The notes under the pieces were generated by a model that ran no database searches, was not told the DNA's origin, and was given only the letters and a program-made list of their open reading frames with translations. DNA of 64,000 nt from contig JAUIMM010000121.1 in NCBI GenBank assembly GCA_031769625.1, forward strand, positions 11,613,501-11,677,500. The letters are read 5' to 3'. Each line of letters begins with the position of its first letter. Within the stretch, counting starts at the first letter, position 1. This document shows, piece by piece, positions 1-11,831 of the stretch. The stretch is from Taudactylus pleione. Taxonomy: Eukaryota; Chordata; Amphibia; Anura; Myobatrachidae. The position numbers were made by a program, and so were the translations under genes.

Positions 1-160
1 GTCAAGCCAGCCGGCCCTTTACTTATGACACAGGCGCACGCTTGGCACTACTTTGTTGATGCACGTGCGGCTACTGCACACACAATTCACAAACACAGAA
101 AATATATATTTTTTTTGTTTGGACTGGAGTGTACTTTGGGGGTTACAGCACCCTTTAACG

Positions 161-320
161 GTCAAGCCAGCCGGCCCTTTACTTATGACACAGGCGCACG
201 CTTGGCACTACTTTGTTGATGCACGTGCGGCTACTGCGCACACAATTCACAAACACAGAAAATAACTTTTTTTTGGGTTTGGACGGGAGTGTACTTTGGG
301 GGTTACAGCACCCTTTAACG
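161..320 (+). repeat. Marker monomer type AATAACTTTT/GACGGG (first of 11)
   Basis: This type has AATAAC followed by T and GGG in place of the ATATAT tract, and GGACGGGAG in place of GGACTGGAG. Copies start at 161, 3518, 6078, 8633, 11832, 16628, 19985, 22383, 25744, 31332 and 39965. The intervals are 3357, 2560, 2555, 3199, 4796, 3357, 2398, 3361, 5588 and 8633 bp, or about 21, 16, 16, 20, 30, 21, 15, 21, 35 and 54 monomers. It is nearly always followed by a TGCACAC/T8G monomer. I saw no copy to the right of 40.2 kb. Confidence 0.85.
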
Positions 321-1632
321 GTCAAGCCAGCCGGCCCTTTACTTATGACACAGGCGCACGCTTGGCACTACTTTGTTGATGCACGTGCGGCTACTGCACA
401 CACAATTCACAAACACAGAAAATATATATTTTTTTTGTTTGGACTGGAGTGTACTTTGGGGGTTACAGCACCCTTTAACGGTCAAGCCAGCCGGCCCTTT
501 ACTTATGACACAGGCGCACGCTTGGCACTTCTTTGTTGATGCACGTGCGGCTACTGCGCACACAGTTCACAAACACAGAAAATATATATTTTTTTGGTTT
601 GGACTGGAGTGTACTTTGGGGGTTACAGCACCCTTTAATGTCAAGCCAGCCGGCCCTTTACTTATGACACAGGCGCATGCTTGGCACTACTTTGTTGATG
701 CACGTGCGGCTACTGCGCACACAATTCACAAACACACAAAAAATATTATTTTTTTGGTTTGAACTGGTGTGTACTTTGGGGGTTACATCACCCTTTAATG
801 GTCAAGCCAGCCGGCCCTTTACTTATGACACAGGCGCACGCTTGGCACTACTTTGTTGATGCACGTGCGGCTACTGCGCACACAATTCACAAACACAGAA
901 AATAATTTTTTTTTTGGTTTGGACTGGAGTGTATTTTGGGGGTTACAGCACCCTTTAACGGTCAAGCCAGCCGGCCCTTTACTTATGACACAGGTGCACG
1001 CTTGGCACTACTTTGTTGATGCACATGCGGCTACTGCGCACACAATTCAGAAACACAGAAAATATATATTTTTTTGGTTTGGACTGGAGTGTACTTTGGG
1101 GGTTACAGCACCCTTTAACGGTCAAGCCAGCCGGCCCTTTACTTATGACACTGGCGCACACTTGGCACTACTTTGTTGATGCACGTGCGGCTACTGCGCA
1201 CACAATTCACAAACACAGAAAATATATATTTTTTTGGTTTGGAGTGGAGTGTACTTTGGGGGTTACAGCACCCTTTAACGGTTAAGCCAGCCGGCCCTTT
1301 ACTTATGACACAGGCGCACGCTTGGCACTACTTTGTTGATGCACGTGCGGCTACTGCGCACACAATTCACAAACACAGAAAATATTTTTTTTTTGGTTTG
1401 GACTGGAGTGTACTTTGGGGGTTACAGCACCCTTTAACGGTCAAGCCAGCCGGCCCTTTACTTATGACACAGGCGCACGCTTGGCACTACTTTGTTGATG
1501 CACGTGCGGCTACTGCGCACACAATTCACAAACACAGAAAATATATATTTTTTTGGTTTGGACTGGAGTGTACTTTGGGGGTTACAGCACCCTTTAACGG
1601 TCAAGCCAGCCGGCCCTTTACTTATGACACAG

Positions 1633-1680
1633 GCGCACGCTTGGCACTACTTTGTTGATGCACGTGCGGCTACTGCGCAC
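1633..1680. other. Dyad-rich GC segment of the monomer (example copy)
   Basis: Monomer positions 34-81 contain the 8-bp palindrome GCACGTGC (61-68, with a CACGTG core), the palindrome TGCGCA (76-81 region), an inverted repeat CGCACG (35-40) with CGTGCG (64-69), and an alternative hairpin GTGCG (65-69) with CGCAC (77-81) around a 7-base loop. The GTGCG arm can pair with either side, so the foldings compete. The segment recurs in almost every monomer. A structural or protein-binding role is inference only. Confidence 0.6.
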
Positions 1681-1697
1681 ACAATTCACAAACACAG

Positions 1698-1714
1698 AAA
1701 ATATATATTTTTTT
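1698..1714. other. AT-only tract of the monomer (example copy)
   Basis: Each monomer has one AT-only run, here 17 bp, an A run passing through ATATAT into seven T and ended by GG. It is the most variable part of the unit. The main forms are ATATAT then T7; TATT then T-only; AATAA then T-rich; AATAAC then T8; T5-A-T4; AAAAAATATTA then T7; and AAAATTA then T-only. Each form travels with particular substitutions elsewhere in the monomer, so it helps mark monomer types. Spaced about 160 bp apart, such tracts could position nucleosomes, but that is inference. Confidence 0.8.
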
Positions 1715-2078
1715 GGTTTGGACTGGAGTGTACTTTGGGGGTTACAGCACCCTTTAACGGTCAAGCCAGCCGGCCCTTTACTTATGACACAGGCGCACGC
1801 TTGGCACTGCTTTGTTGATGCACGTGCGGCTACTGCGCACACAATTCACAAACACAGAAAATATATATTTTTTTGGTTTGGACTGGAGTGTACTTTGGGG
1901 GTTACAGCACCCTTTAACGGTCAAGCCAGCCGGCCCTTTACTTATGACACAGGCGCATGCTTGGCACTACTTTGTTGATGCACGTGCGGCTACTGCGCAC
2001 ACAATTCACAAAAACAGAAAATATTTTTTTTTTGGTTTGAACTGGAGTGTACTTTGGGGGTTACAGCACCCTTTAACG

Positions 2079-4638
2079 GTCAAGCCAGCCGGCCCTTTAC
2101 TTATGACACAGGCGCACGCTTGGCACTACTTTGTTGATGCACGTGCGGCTACTGCGCACACAATTCACAAACACAGAAAATATATATTTTTTTGGTTTGG
2201 ACAGGAGAGTACTTTGGGGGTTACAGCACCCTTTAACGGTCAAGCCAGCCGGCCCTTTACTTATGACACAGGCGCACGCTTGGCACTACTTTGTTGATGC
2301 ACGTGCGGCTACTGCACACACAATTCACAAACACAGAAAATATATATTTTTTTGGTTTGGACTGGAGTGTACTTTGGGGGTTACAGCACCCTTTAACGGT
2401 CAAGCCAGCCGGCCCTTTACTTATGACACAGGCGCACGCTTGGCACTTCTTTGTTGATGCACGTGCGGCTACTGCGCACACAATTCACAAACATAGAAAA
2501 TTATTTTTTTTTTGGTTTGGACTGGAGTGTACTTTGGGGGTTACAGCACCCTATAACGGTCAAGCCAGCCAGCCCTTTACTTATGACACAGGCGCACGCT
2601 TGGCACTACTTTGTTGATGGACGTGCGGCTACTGCGCACACAATTCACAAACACACAAAAAATATTATTTTTTTGGTTTGAACTGGTGTGTACTGTGGGG
2701 GTTACAGCACCCATTAAAGGTCAAGCCAGCCGGCCCTTTACTTATGACACAGGCGCACGCTTGGCACTACTTTGTTGATGCACGTGCGGCTACTGCGCAC
2801 ACAATTCACAAACACAGAAAATATTTTTTTTTTGGTTTGGACTGGAGTGTACTTTGGGGGTTACAGCACCCTTTAACGGTCAAGCCAGCCGGCCCTTTAC
2901 TTATGACACAGGCGCACGCTTGGCACTACTTTGTTGATGCACGTGCGGCTACTGCACACACAATTCACAAACACAGAAAATATATATTTTTTTGGTTTGG
3001 ACTGGAGTGTACTTTGGGGGTTACAGCACCCTTTAACGGTCAAGCCAGCCGGCCCTTTACTTATGACACAGGCGCACGCTTGGCACTGCTTTGTTGATGC
3101 ACGTGCGGCTACTGCGCACACAATTCACAAACACAGAAAATATATATTTTTTTGGTTTGGACTGGAGTGTACTTTGGGGGTTACAGCACCCTTTAACGGT
3201 CAAGCCAGCCGGCCCTTTACTTATGACACAGGCGCACGCTTGGCACTGCTTTGTTGATGCACGTGCGGCTACTGCGCACACAATTCACAAACACAGAAAA
3301 TATATATTTTTTTGGTTTGGACTGGAGTGTACTTTGGGGGTTACAGCACCCTTTAACGGTCAAGCCAGCCGGCCCTTTACTTATGACACAGGCGCACGCT
3401 TGGCACTACTTTGTTGATGCACGTGCGGCTACTGCGCACACAATTCACAAAAACAGAAAATATTTTTATTTTGGTTTGAACTGGAGTGTTCTTTGGGGGT
3501 TACAGCACCCTTTAACGGTCAAGCCAGCCGGCCCTTTACTTATGACACAGGCGCACGCTTGGCACTACTTTGTTGATGCACGTGCGGCTACTGCGCACAC
3601 AATTCACAAACACAGAAAATAACTTTTTTTGGGGTTTGGACGGGAGTGTACTTTGGGGGTTACAGCACCCTTTAACGGTCAAGCCAGCCGGCCCTTTACT
3701 TATGACACAGGCGCACGCTTGGCACTACTTTGTTGATGCACGTGCGGCTACTGCACACACAATTCACAAACACAGAAAATATATATTTTTTTTGTTTGGA
3801 CTGGAGTGTACTTTGGGGGTTACAGCACCCTTTAACGGTCAAGCCAGCCGGCCCTTTACTTATGACACAGGCGCACGCTTGGCACTTCTTTGTTGATGCA
3901 CGTGCGGCTACTGCGCACACAGTTCACAAACACAGAAAATATATATTTTTTTGGTTTGGACTGGAGTGTACTTTGGGGGTTACAGCACCCTTTAATGTCA
4001 AGCCAGCCGGCCCTTTACTTATGACACAGGCGCATGCTTGGCACTACTTTGTTGATGCACGTGCGGCTACTGCGCACACAATTCACAAACACACAAAAAA
4101 TATTATTTTTTTGGTTTGAACTGGTGTGTACTTTGGGGGTTACATCACCCTTTAATGGTCAAGCCAGCCGGCCCTTTACTTATGACACAGGCGCACGCTT
4201 GGCACTACTTTGTTGATGCACGTGCGGCTACTGCGCACACAATTCACAAACACAGAAAATAATTTTTTTTTTGGTTTGGACTGGAGTGTATTTTGGGGGT
4301 TACAGCACCCTTTAACGGTCAAGCCAGCCGGCCCTTTACTTATGACACAGGTGCACGCTTGGCACTACTTTGTTGATGCACATGCGGCTACTGCGCACAC
4401 AATTCAGAAACACAGAAAATATATATTTTTTTGGTTTGGACTGGAGTGTAATTTGGGGGTTACAGCACCCTTTTATGGTCAAGCCGGCCGGCCCTTTACT
4501 TATGACACAGGCGCACGCTTGGCACTATTTTGGTGATGCACGTGCGGCTACTGCGTACACAATTCACAAACACACAAAAAATATTATTTTTTTGGTTTGA
4601 ACTGGAGTGTACTTTGGGGGTTACAGCACCCTTTAACG
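2079..4638 (+). repeat. 16-monomer HOR unit, copy 1 (2560 bp)
   Basis: The unit starts with the GGACAGGAGAGTAC monomer, followed by a TGCACAC type, a CACTTC/ACATAGAAAATTA type at 2399, and the GATGGAC/CCATTAAAGG type at 2559. After near-consensus and CACTGC types come an AAAAACAG type with a T5AT4 tract at 3359 and the marker at 3518. Copy 2 begins exactly 2560 bp downstream. Similarity is very high over the first nine to ten monomers. It breaks after the marker and returns at the divergent last monomer (4478-4638). Confidence 0.85.
4478..4638 (+). repeat. Divergent monomer with GGCCGGCC (first of two)
   Basis: This 161-bp monomer and its sister at 7037-7197 carry changes I saw nowhere else: AGCCGGCCGGCC at the head (an FseI recognition site at 4486-4493), CTATTTTGGTGATG for CTACTTTGTTGATG, and GCGTACAC for GCGCACAC. 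The monomer before each has GTAATTTGGG and CCTTTTATGG. The AAAAAATATTA tract links it to the GCATGC type. The shared private changes show that the two copies descend from one duplicated monomer. Confidence 0.85.
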
Positions 4639-7197
4639 GTCAAGCCAGCCGGCCCTTTACTTTTGACACAGGCGCACGCTTGGCACTACTTTGTTGATGC
4701 ACGTGCGGCTACTGCGCACACAATTCACAAACACAGAAAATATATATTTTTTTGGTTTGGACAGGAGAGTACTTTGGGGGTTACAGCACCCTTTAACGGT
4801 CAAGCCAGCCGGCCCTTTACTTATGACACAGGCGCACGCTTGGCACTACTTTGTTGATGCACGTGCTGCTACTGCACACACAATTCACAAACACAGAAAA
4901 TATATATTTTTTTGGTTTGGACTGGAGTGTACTTTGGGGGTTACAGCACCCTTTAACGGTCAAGCCAGCCGGCCCTTTACTTATGACACAGGCGCACGCT
5001 TGGCACTTCTTTGTTGATGCACGTGCGGCTACTGCGCACACAATTCACAAACATAGAAAATTATTTTTTTTTTGGTTTGGACTGGAGTGTACTTTGGGGG
5101 TTACAGCACCCTATAACGGTCAAGCCAGCCAGCCCTTTACTTATGACACAGGCGCACGCTTGGCACTACTTTGTTGATGGACGTGCGGCTACTGCGCACA
5201 CAATTCACAAACACACAAAAAATATTATTTTTTTGGTTTGAACTGGTGTGTACTGTGGGGGTTACAGCACCCATTAAAGGTCAAGCCAGCCGGCCCTTTA
5301 CTTATGACACAGGCGCACGCTTGGCACTACTTTGTTGATGCACGTGCGGCTACTGCGCACACAATTCACAAACACAGAAAATATTTTTTTTTTGGTTTGG
5401 ACTGGAGTGTACTTTGGGGGTTACAGCACCCTTTAACGGTCAAGCCAGCCGGCCCTTTACTTATGACACAGGCGCACGCTTGGCACTACTTTGTTGATGC
5501 ACGTGCGGCTACTGCACACACAATTCACAAACACAGAAAATATATATTTTTTTGGTTTGGACTGGAGTGTACTTTGGGGGTTACAGCACCCTTTAACGGT
5601 CAAGCCAGCCGGCCCTTTACTTATGACACAGGCGCACGCTTGGCACTGCTTTGTTGATGCACGTGTGGCTACTGCGCACACAATTCACAAACACAGAAAA
5701 TATATATTTTTTTGGTTTGGACTGGAGTGTACTTTGGGGGTTACAGCACCCTTTAACGGTCAAGCCAGCCGGCCCTTTACTTATGACACAGGCGCACGCT
5801 TGGCACTGCTTTGTTGATGCACGTGCGGCTACTGCGCACACAATTCACAAACACAGAAAATATATATTTTTTTGGTTTGGACTGGAGTGTACTTTGGCGG
5901 TTACAGCACCCTTTAACGGTCAAGCCAGCCGGCCCTTTACTTATGACACAGGCGCACGCTTGGCACTACTTTGTTGATGCACGTGCGGCTACTGCGCACA
6001 CAATTCACAAAAACAGAAAATATTTTTATTTTGGTTTGAACTGGAGTGTTCTTTGGGGGTTACAGCACCCTTTAACGGTCAAGCCAGCCGGCCCTTTACT
6101 TATGACACAGGCGCACGCTTGGCACTACTTTGTTGATGCACGTGCGGCTACTGCGCACACAATTCACAAACACAGAAAATAACTTTTTTTGGGGTTTGGA
6201 CGGGAGTGTACTTTGGGGGTTACAACACCCTTTAACGGTCAAGCCAGCCGGCCCTTTACTTATGACACAGGCGCACGCTTGGCACTACTTTGTTGATGCA
6301 CGTGCGGCTACTGCACACACAATTCAGAAACACAGAAAATATATATTTTTTTGGTTTGGACTGGAGTGTACTTTGGGGGTTACAGCACACTTTAACGGTC
6401 AAGCCAGCCGGCCCTTTACTTATGACACAGGCGCACGCTTGGCACTACTTTGTTGATGCACGTGCGGCTACTGCGCACACAATTCACAAACACAGAAAAT
6501 ATGTATTTTTTTGGTTTGGACTGGAGTGTACTTTGGGGGTTACAGCACCCTTTAACGGTCAAGCCAGCCGGCCCTTTACTTATGACACAGGCGCACGCTT
6601 GGCACTGCTTTGTTGATGCACGTGCGGCTACTGCGCACACAATTCACAAACACAGAAAATATATATTTTTTTGGTTTGGACTGGAGTGTACTTTGGGGGT
6701 TACAGCACCCTTTAACGGTCAAGCCAGCCGGCCCTTTACTTATGACACAGGCGCACGCTTGGCACTACTTTGTTGATGCACGTGCGGCTACTGCGCACAC
6801 AATTCACAAACACAGAAAATATATATTTTTTTGGTTTGGACTGGAGTGTACTTTGGGGGTTACAGCACCCTTTAACAGTCAAGCCAGCCGGCCCTTTACT
6901 TATGACACAGGCGCACGCTTGGCACTACTTTGTTGATGCACGTGCGGCTACTGCGCACACAATTCACAAAAACAGAAAATATTTTTTTTTTGGTTTGGAC
7001 TGGAGTGTAATTTGGGGGTTACAGCACCCTTTTATGGTCAAGCCGGCCGGCCCTTTACTTATGACACAGGCGCACGCTTGGCACTATTTTGGTGATGCAC
7101 GTGTGGCTACTGCGTACACAATTCACAAACACACCAAAAATATTATTTTTTTGGTTTGAACTGGAGTGTACTTTGGGGGTTACAGCACCCTTTAACG
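4639..7197 (+). repeat. 16-monomer HOR unit, copy 2 (2559 bp)
   Basis: Through the marker at 6078 this unit matches 2079-3640 with only scattered changes, for example GTGCTGC at about 4865, GTGTGGC at about 5665 and TTTGGCGG at about 5895. After 6238 the monomers differ from copy 1: near-consensus types and an AAAAACAG type replace the CAGTTC and AATAATTT types. The unit ends with the same unusual GGCCGGCC-bearing monomer. The interior was probably replaced by exchange or gene conversion while the ends were kept. Confidence 0.85.
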
Positions 7198-8632
7198 GTC
7201 AAGCCAGCCGGCCCTTTACTTTTGACACAGGCGCACGCTTGGCACTACTTTGTTGATGCACGTGCGGCTACTGCGCACACAATTCACAAACACAGAAAAT
7301 ATATATTTTATTGGTTTGGACAGGAGAGTACTTTGGGGGTTACAGCACCCTTTAACGGTCAAGCCAGCCGGCCCTTTACTTATGACACAGGCGCACGCTT
7401 GGCACTACTTTGTTGATGCACGTGCGGCTACTGCACACACAATTCACAAACACAGAAAATATATATTTTTTTGGTTTGGACTGGAGTGTACTTTGGGGGT
7501 TACAGCACCCTTTAACGGTCAAGCCAGCCGGCCCTTTACTTATGACACAGGCGCACGCTTGGCACTTCTTTGTTGATGCACGTGCGGCTACTGCACACAC
7601 AATTCACAAACATAGAAAATTATTTTTTTTTTGGTTTGGACTGGAGTGTACTTTGGGGGTTACAGCACCCTATAACGGTCAAGACAGCCCTTTACTTATG
7701 ACACAGGCGCACGCTTGGCACTACTTTGTTGATGGACGTGCGGCTACTGCGCACACAATTCACAAACACACAAAAAATATTATTTTTTTGGTTTGAACTG
7801 GTGTGTACTGTGGGGGTTACAGCACCCATTAAAGGTCAAGCCAGCCGGCCCTTTACTTATGACACAGGCGCACGCTCGGCACTACTTTGTTGATGCACGT
7901 GCGGCTACTGCGCACACAATTCACAAACACAGAAAATATTTTTTTTTTGGTTTGGACTGGAGTGTACTTTGGGGGTTACAGCACCCTTTAACGGTCAAGC
8001 CAGCCGGCCCTTTACTTATGACACAGGCGCACGCTTGGCACTACTTTGTTGATGCACGTGCGGCTACTGCACACACAATTCACAAACACAGAAAATATAT
8101 ATTTTTTTGGTTTGGACTGGAGTGTACTTTGGGGGTTACAGCACCCTTTAACGGTTAAGCCAGCCGGCCCTTTACTTATGACACAGGCGCACGCTTGGCA
8201 CTGCTTTGTTGATGCACGTGCGGCTACTGCGCACACAATTCACAAACACAGAAAATATATATTTTTTTGGTTTGGACTGGAGTGTACTTTGGGGGTTACA
8301 GCACCCTTTAACGGTCAAGCCAGCCGGCCCTTTACTTATGACACAGGCGCACGCTTGGCACTGCTTTGTTGATGCACGTGCGGCTACTGCGCACACAATT
8401 CACAAACACAGAAAATATATATTTTTTTGGTTTGGACTGGAGTGTACTTTGGGGGTTACAGCACCCTTTAACGGTCAAGCCAGCCGGCCCTTTACTTATG
8501 ACACAGGCGCACGCTTGGCACTACTTTGTTGATGCACGTGCGGCTACTGCGCACACAATTCACAAAAACAGAAAATATTTTTATTTTGGTTTGAACTGGA
8601 GTGTTCTTTGGGGGTTACAGCACCCTTTAACG
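7198..8632 (+). repeat. 16-monomer HOR unit, partial copy 3 (~9 monomers)
   Basis: This repeats 2079-3517 monomer by monomer: the GACAGGAGAG type, TGCACAC, ACATAGAAAATTA, GATGGAC/CCATTAAAGG, near-consensus, two CACTGC copies and the T5AT4 type. It has a private 4-bp loss near 7684 (CAAGACAGCCC), which accounts for the 2555-bp spacing to the next marker. At 8633 the array passes into the succession seen at 161-2078. Confidence 0.8.
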
Positions 8633-11600
8633 GTCAAGCCAGCCGGCCCTTTACTTATGACACAGGCGCACGCTTGGCACTACTTTGTTGATGCACGTGC
8701 GGCTACTGCGCACACAATTCACAAACACAGAAAATAACTTTTTTTTGGGTTTGGACGGGAGTGTACTTTGGGGGTTACAGCACCCTTTAACGGTCAAGCC
8801 AGCCGGCCCTTTACTTATGACACAGGCGCACGCTTGGCACTACTTTGTTGATGCACGTGCGGCTACTGCACACACAATTCACAAACACAGAAAATATATA
8901 TTTTTTTTGTTTGGACTGGAGTTTACTTTGGGGGTTACAGCACCCTTTAACGGTCAAGCCAGCCGGCCCTTTACTTATGACACAGGCGCACGCTTGGCAC
9001 TTCTTTGTTGATGCACGTGCGGCTACTGCGCACACAGTTCACAAACACAGAAAATATATATTTTTTTGGTTTGGACTGGAGTGTACTTTGGGGGTTACAG
9101 CACCCTTTAATGTCAAGCCAGCCGGCCCTTTACTTATGACACAGGCGCATGCTTGGCACTACTTTGTTGATGCACGTGCGGCTACTGCGCACACAATTCA
9201 CAAACACACAAAAAATATTATTTTTTTGGTTTGAACTGGTGTGTACTTTGGGGGTTACATCACCCTTTAATGGTCAAGCCAGCTGGCCCTTTACTTATGA
9301 CACAGGCGCACGCTTGGCACTACTTTGTTGATGCACGTGCGGCTACTGCGCACACAATTCACAAACACAGAAAATAATTTTTTTTTTGGTTTGGACTGGA
9401 GTGTATTTTGGGGGTTACAGCACCCTTTAACGGTCAAGCCAGCCGGCCCTTTACTTATGACACAGGTGCACGCTTGGCACTACTTTGTTGATGCACATGC
9501 GGCTACTGCGCACACAATTCAGAAACACAGAAAATATATATTTTTTTGGTTTGGACTGGAGTGTACTTTGGGGGTTACAGCACCCTTTAACGGTCAAGCC
9601 AGCCGGCCCTTTACTTATGACACTGGCGCACACTTGGCACTACTTTGTTGATGCACGTGCGGCTACTGCGCACACAATTCACAAACACAGAAAATATATA
9701 TTTTTTTGGTTTGGAGTTGAGTGTACTTTGGGGGTTACAGCACCCTTTAACGGTTAAGCCAGCCGGCCCTTTACTTATGACACAGGCGCACGCTTGGCAC
9801 TACTTTGTTGATGCACGTGCGGCTACTGCGCACACAATTCAGAAACACAGAAAATATATATTTTTTTGGTTTGGACTGGAGTGTACTTTGGGGGTTACAG
9901 CACCCTTTAACGGTCAAGCCAGCCGGCCCTTTACTTATGACACAGGCGCACGCTTGGCACTACTTTGTTGATGCACGTGCGGCTACTGCGCACACAATTC
10001 ACAAACACAGAAAATATATATTTTTTTGGTTTGGACTGGAGTGTACTTTGGGGGTTACAGCACCCTTTAACGGTCAAGCCAGCCGGCCCTTTACTTATGA
10101 CACAGGCGCACGCTTGGCACTACTTTGTTGATGCACGTGCGGCTACTGCGCACACAATTCACAAACACAGAAAATATATATTTTTTTGGTTTGGACTGGA
10201 GTGTACTTTGGGGGTTACAGCACCCTTTAACGGTCAAGCCAGCCGGCCCTTTACTTATGACACAGGCGCACGCTTGGCACTGCTTTGTTGATGCACGTGC
10301 GGCTACTGCGCACACAATTCACAAACACAGAAAATATATATTTTTTTGGTTTGGACTGGAGTGTACTTTGGGGGTTACAGCACCCTTTAACGGTCAAGCC
10401 AGCCGGCCCTTTACTTATGACACAGGCGCATGCTTGGCACTACTTTGTTGATGCACGTGCGGCTACTGCGCACACAATTCACAAAAACAGAAAATATTTT
10501 TTTTTTGGTTTGAACTGGAGTGTACTTTGGGGGTTACAGCACCCTTTAACGGTCAAGCCAGCCGGCCCTTTACTTATGACACAGGCGCACGCTTGGCACT
10601 ACTTTGTTGATGCACGTGCGGCTACTGCGCACACAATTCACAAACACAGAAAATATATATTTTTTTGGTTTGGACAGGAGAGTACTTTGGGGGTTACAGC
10701 ACCCTTTAACGGTCAAGCCAGCCGGCCCTTTACTTATGACACAGGCGCACGCTTGGCACTACTTTGTTGATGCACGTGCGGCTACTGCACACACAATTCA
10801 CAAACACAGAAAATATATATTTTTTTGGTTTGGACTGGAGTGTACTTTGGGGGTTACAGCACCCTTTAACGGTCAAGCCAGCCGGCCCTTTACTTATGAC
10901 ACAGGCGCACGCTTGGCACTTCTTTGTTGATGCACGTGCGGCTACTGCGCACACAATTCACAAACATAGAAAATTATTTTTTTTTTGGTTTGGACTGGAG
11001 TGTACTTTGGGGGTTACAGCACCCTATAACGGTGAAGCCAGCCAGCCCTTTACTTATGACACAGGCGCACGCTTGGCACTACTTTGTTGATGGACGTGCG
11101 GCTACTGCGCACACAATTCACAAACACACAAAAAATATTATTTTTTTGGTTTGAACTGGTGTGTACTTTGGGGGTTACAGCACCCTTTAACGGTCAAGCC
11201 AGCCGGCCCTTTACTTATGACACAGGCGCACGCTTGGCACTACTTTGTTGATGCACGTGCGGCTACTGCACACACAATTCACAAACACAGAAAATATATA
11301 TTTTTTTGGTTTGGACTGGAGTGTACTTTGGGGGTTACAGCACCCTTTAACGGTCAAGCCAGCCGGCCCTTTACTTATGACACAGGCGCACGCTTGGCAC
11401 TGCTTTGTTGATGCACGTGCGGCTACTGCGCACACAATTCACAAACACAGAAAATATATATTTTTTTGGTTTGGACTGGAGTGTACTTTGGGGGTTACAG
11501 CACCCTTTAACGGTCAAGCCAGCCGGCCCTTTACTTATGACACAGGCGCACGCTTGGCACTGCTTTGTTGATGCACGTGCGGCTACTGCGCACACAATTC

Positions 11601-11831
11601 ACAAACACAGAAAATATATATTTTTTTGGTTTGGACTGGAGTGTACTTTGGGGGTTACAGCACCCTTTAACGGTCAAGCCAGTCGGCCCTTTACTTATGA
11701 CACAGGCGCACGCTTGGCACTACTTTGTTGATGCACGTGCGGCTACTGCGCACACAATTCACAAAAACAGAAAATATTTTTATTTTGGTTTGAACTGGAG
11801 TGTTCTTTGGGGGTTACAGCACCCTTTAACG
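8633..11831 (+). repeat. 20-monomer HOR unit, copy 1 (3199 bp)
   Basis: The unit runs from the marker at 8633 to the next marker at 11832. Its first part matches 161-2700 of this window at a constant offset of about 8472 bp. Private differences include GAGTTTACTTT near 8931, GGAGTTGAG near 9716 and GGTGAAGCC near 11033. It lacks the CCATTAAAGG monomer and one near-consensus monomer found in the 21-monomer version at 161-3517. Confidence 0.8.

Larger units (their letters stand above)
1600..1759 (+). repeat. Representative consensus-like monomer (160 bp)
   Basis: This copy matches the commonest state at every variable position I tracked. By monomer coordinate: 1-30 is a GC-rich head with GCCGGC; 34-81 is dense in GCAC/GTGC words; 99-115 is an AT-only tract; 116-142 is G-rich on this strand; 140-153 has a short GGGT/ACCC dyad. 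By hand count it has 76 G or C in 160 bases. CpG sites lie at monomer positions 12, 35, 39, 64, 68, 77 and 159. The length, 160 = 3x53 + 1, rotates the reading frame by one at each copy. The choice of base 1 is arbitrary in a tandem array. Confidence 0.95.
1..2078 (+). repeat. Left partial HOR block (~13 monomers)
   Basis: In order, this block holds a TGCACAC/T8G monomer, the marker at 161, another TGCACAC/T8G at 321, a CACTTC/CAGTTC monomer at 481 that ends one base short (AATGTCAAG), a GCATGC type with AAAAAATATTA, an AATAATTT type with GTATTTT, a GGTGCAC/CACATGC/CAGAAAC type at 961, a CACTGGCGCACAC/GAGTGG/GGTTAAG type at 1121, then near-consensus copies, one with CACTGC. The same succession is found at 8633 onward and 11832 onward, and its first half at 3518 onward. 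The window edge cuts the block on the left. Confidence 0.8.

Noticed and set aside
61..68. CACGTG E-box/G-box as a regulatory site
   Set aside because: The 6-bp core recurs in nearly every monomer as part of the repeat, and variants change it to CACATG freely. There is no gene to regulate.
1698..1714. TATA-like promoter in ATATATATTTT
   Set aside because: It is a low-complexity tract present in every monomer and highly variable in length. Nothing downstream looks like a transcript start or gene. Satellite transcription is possible but not shown by sequence.
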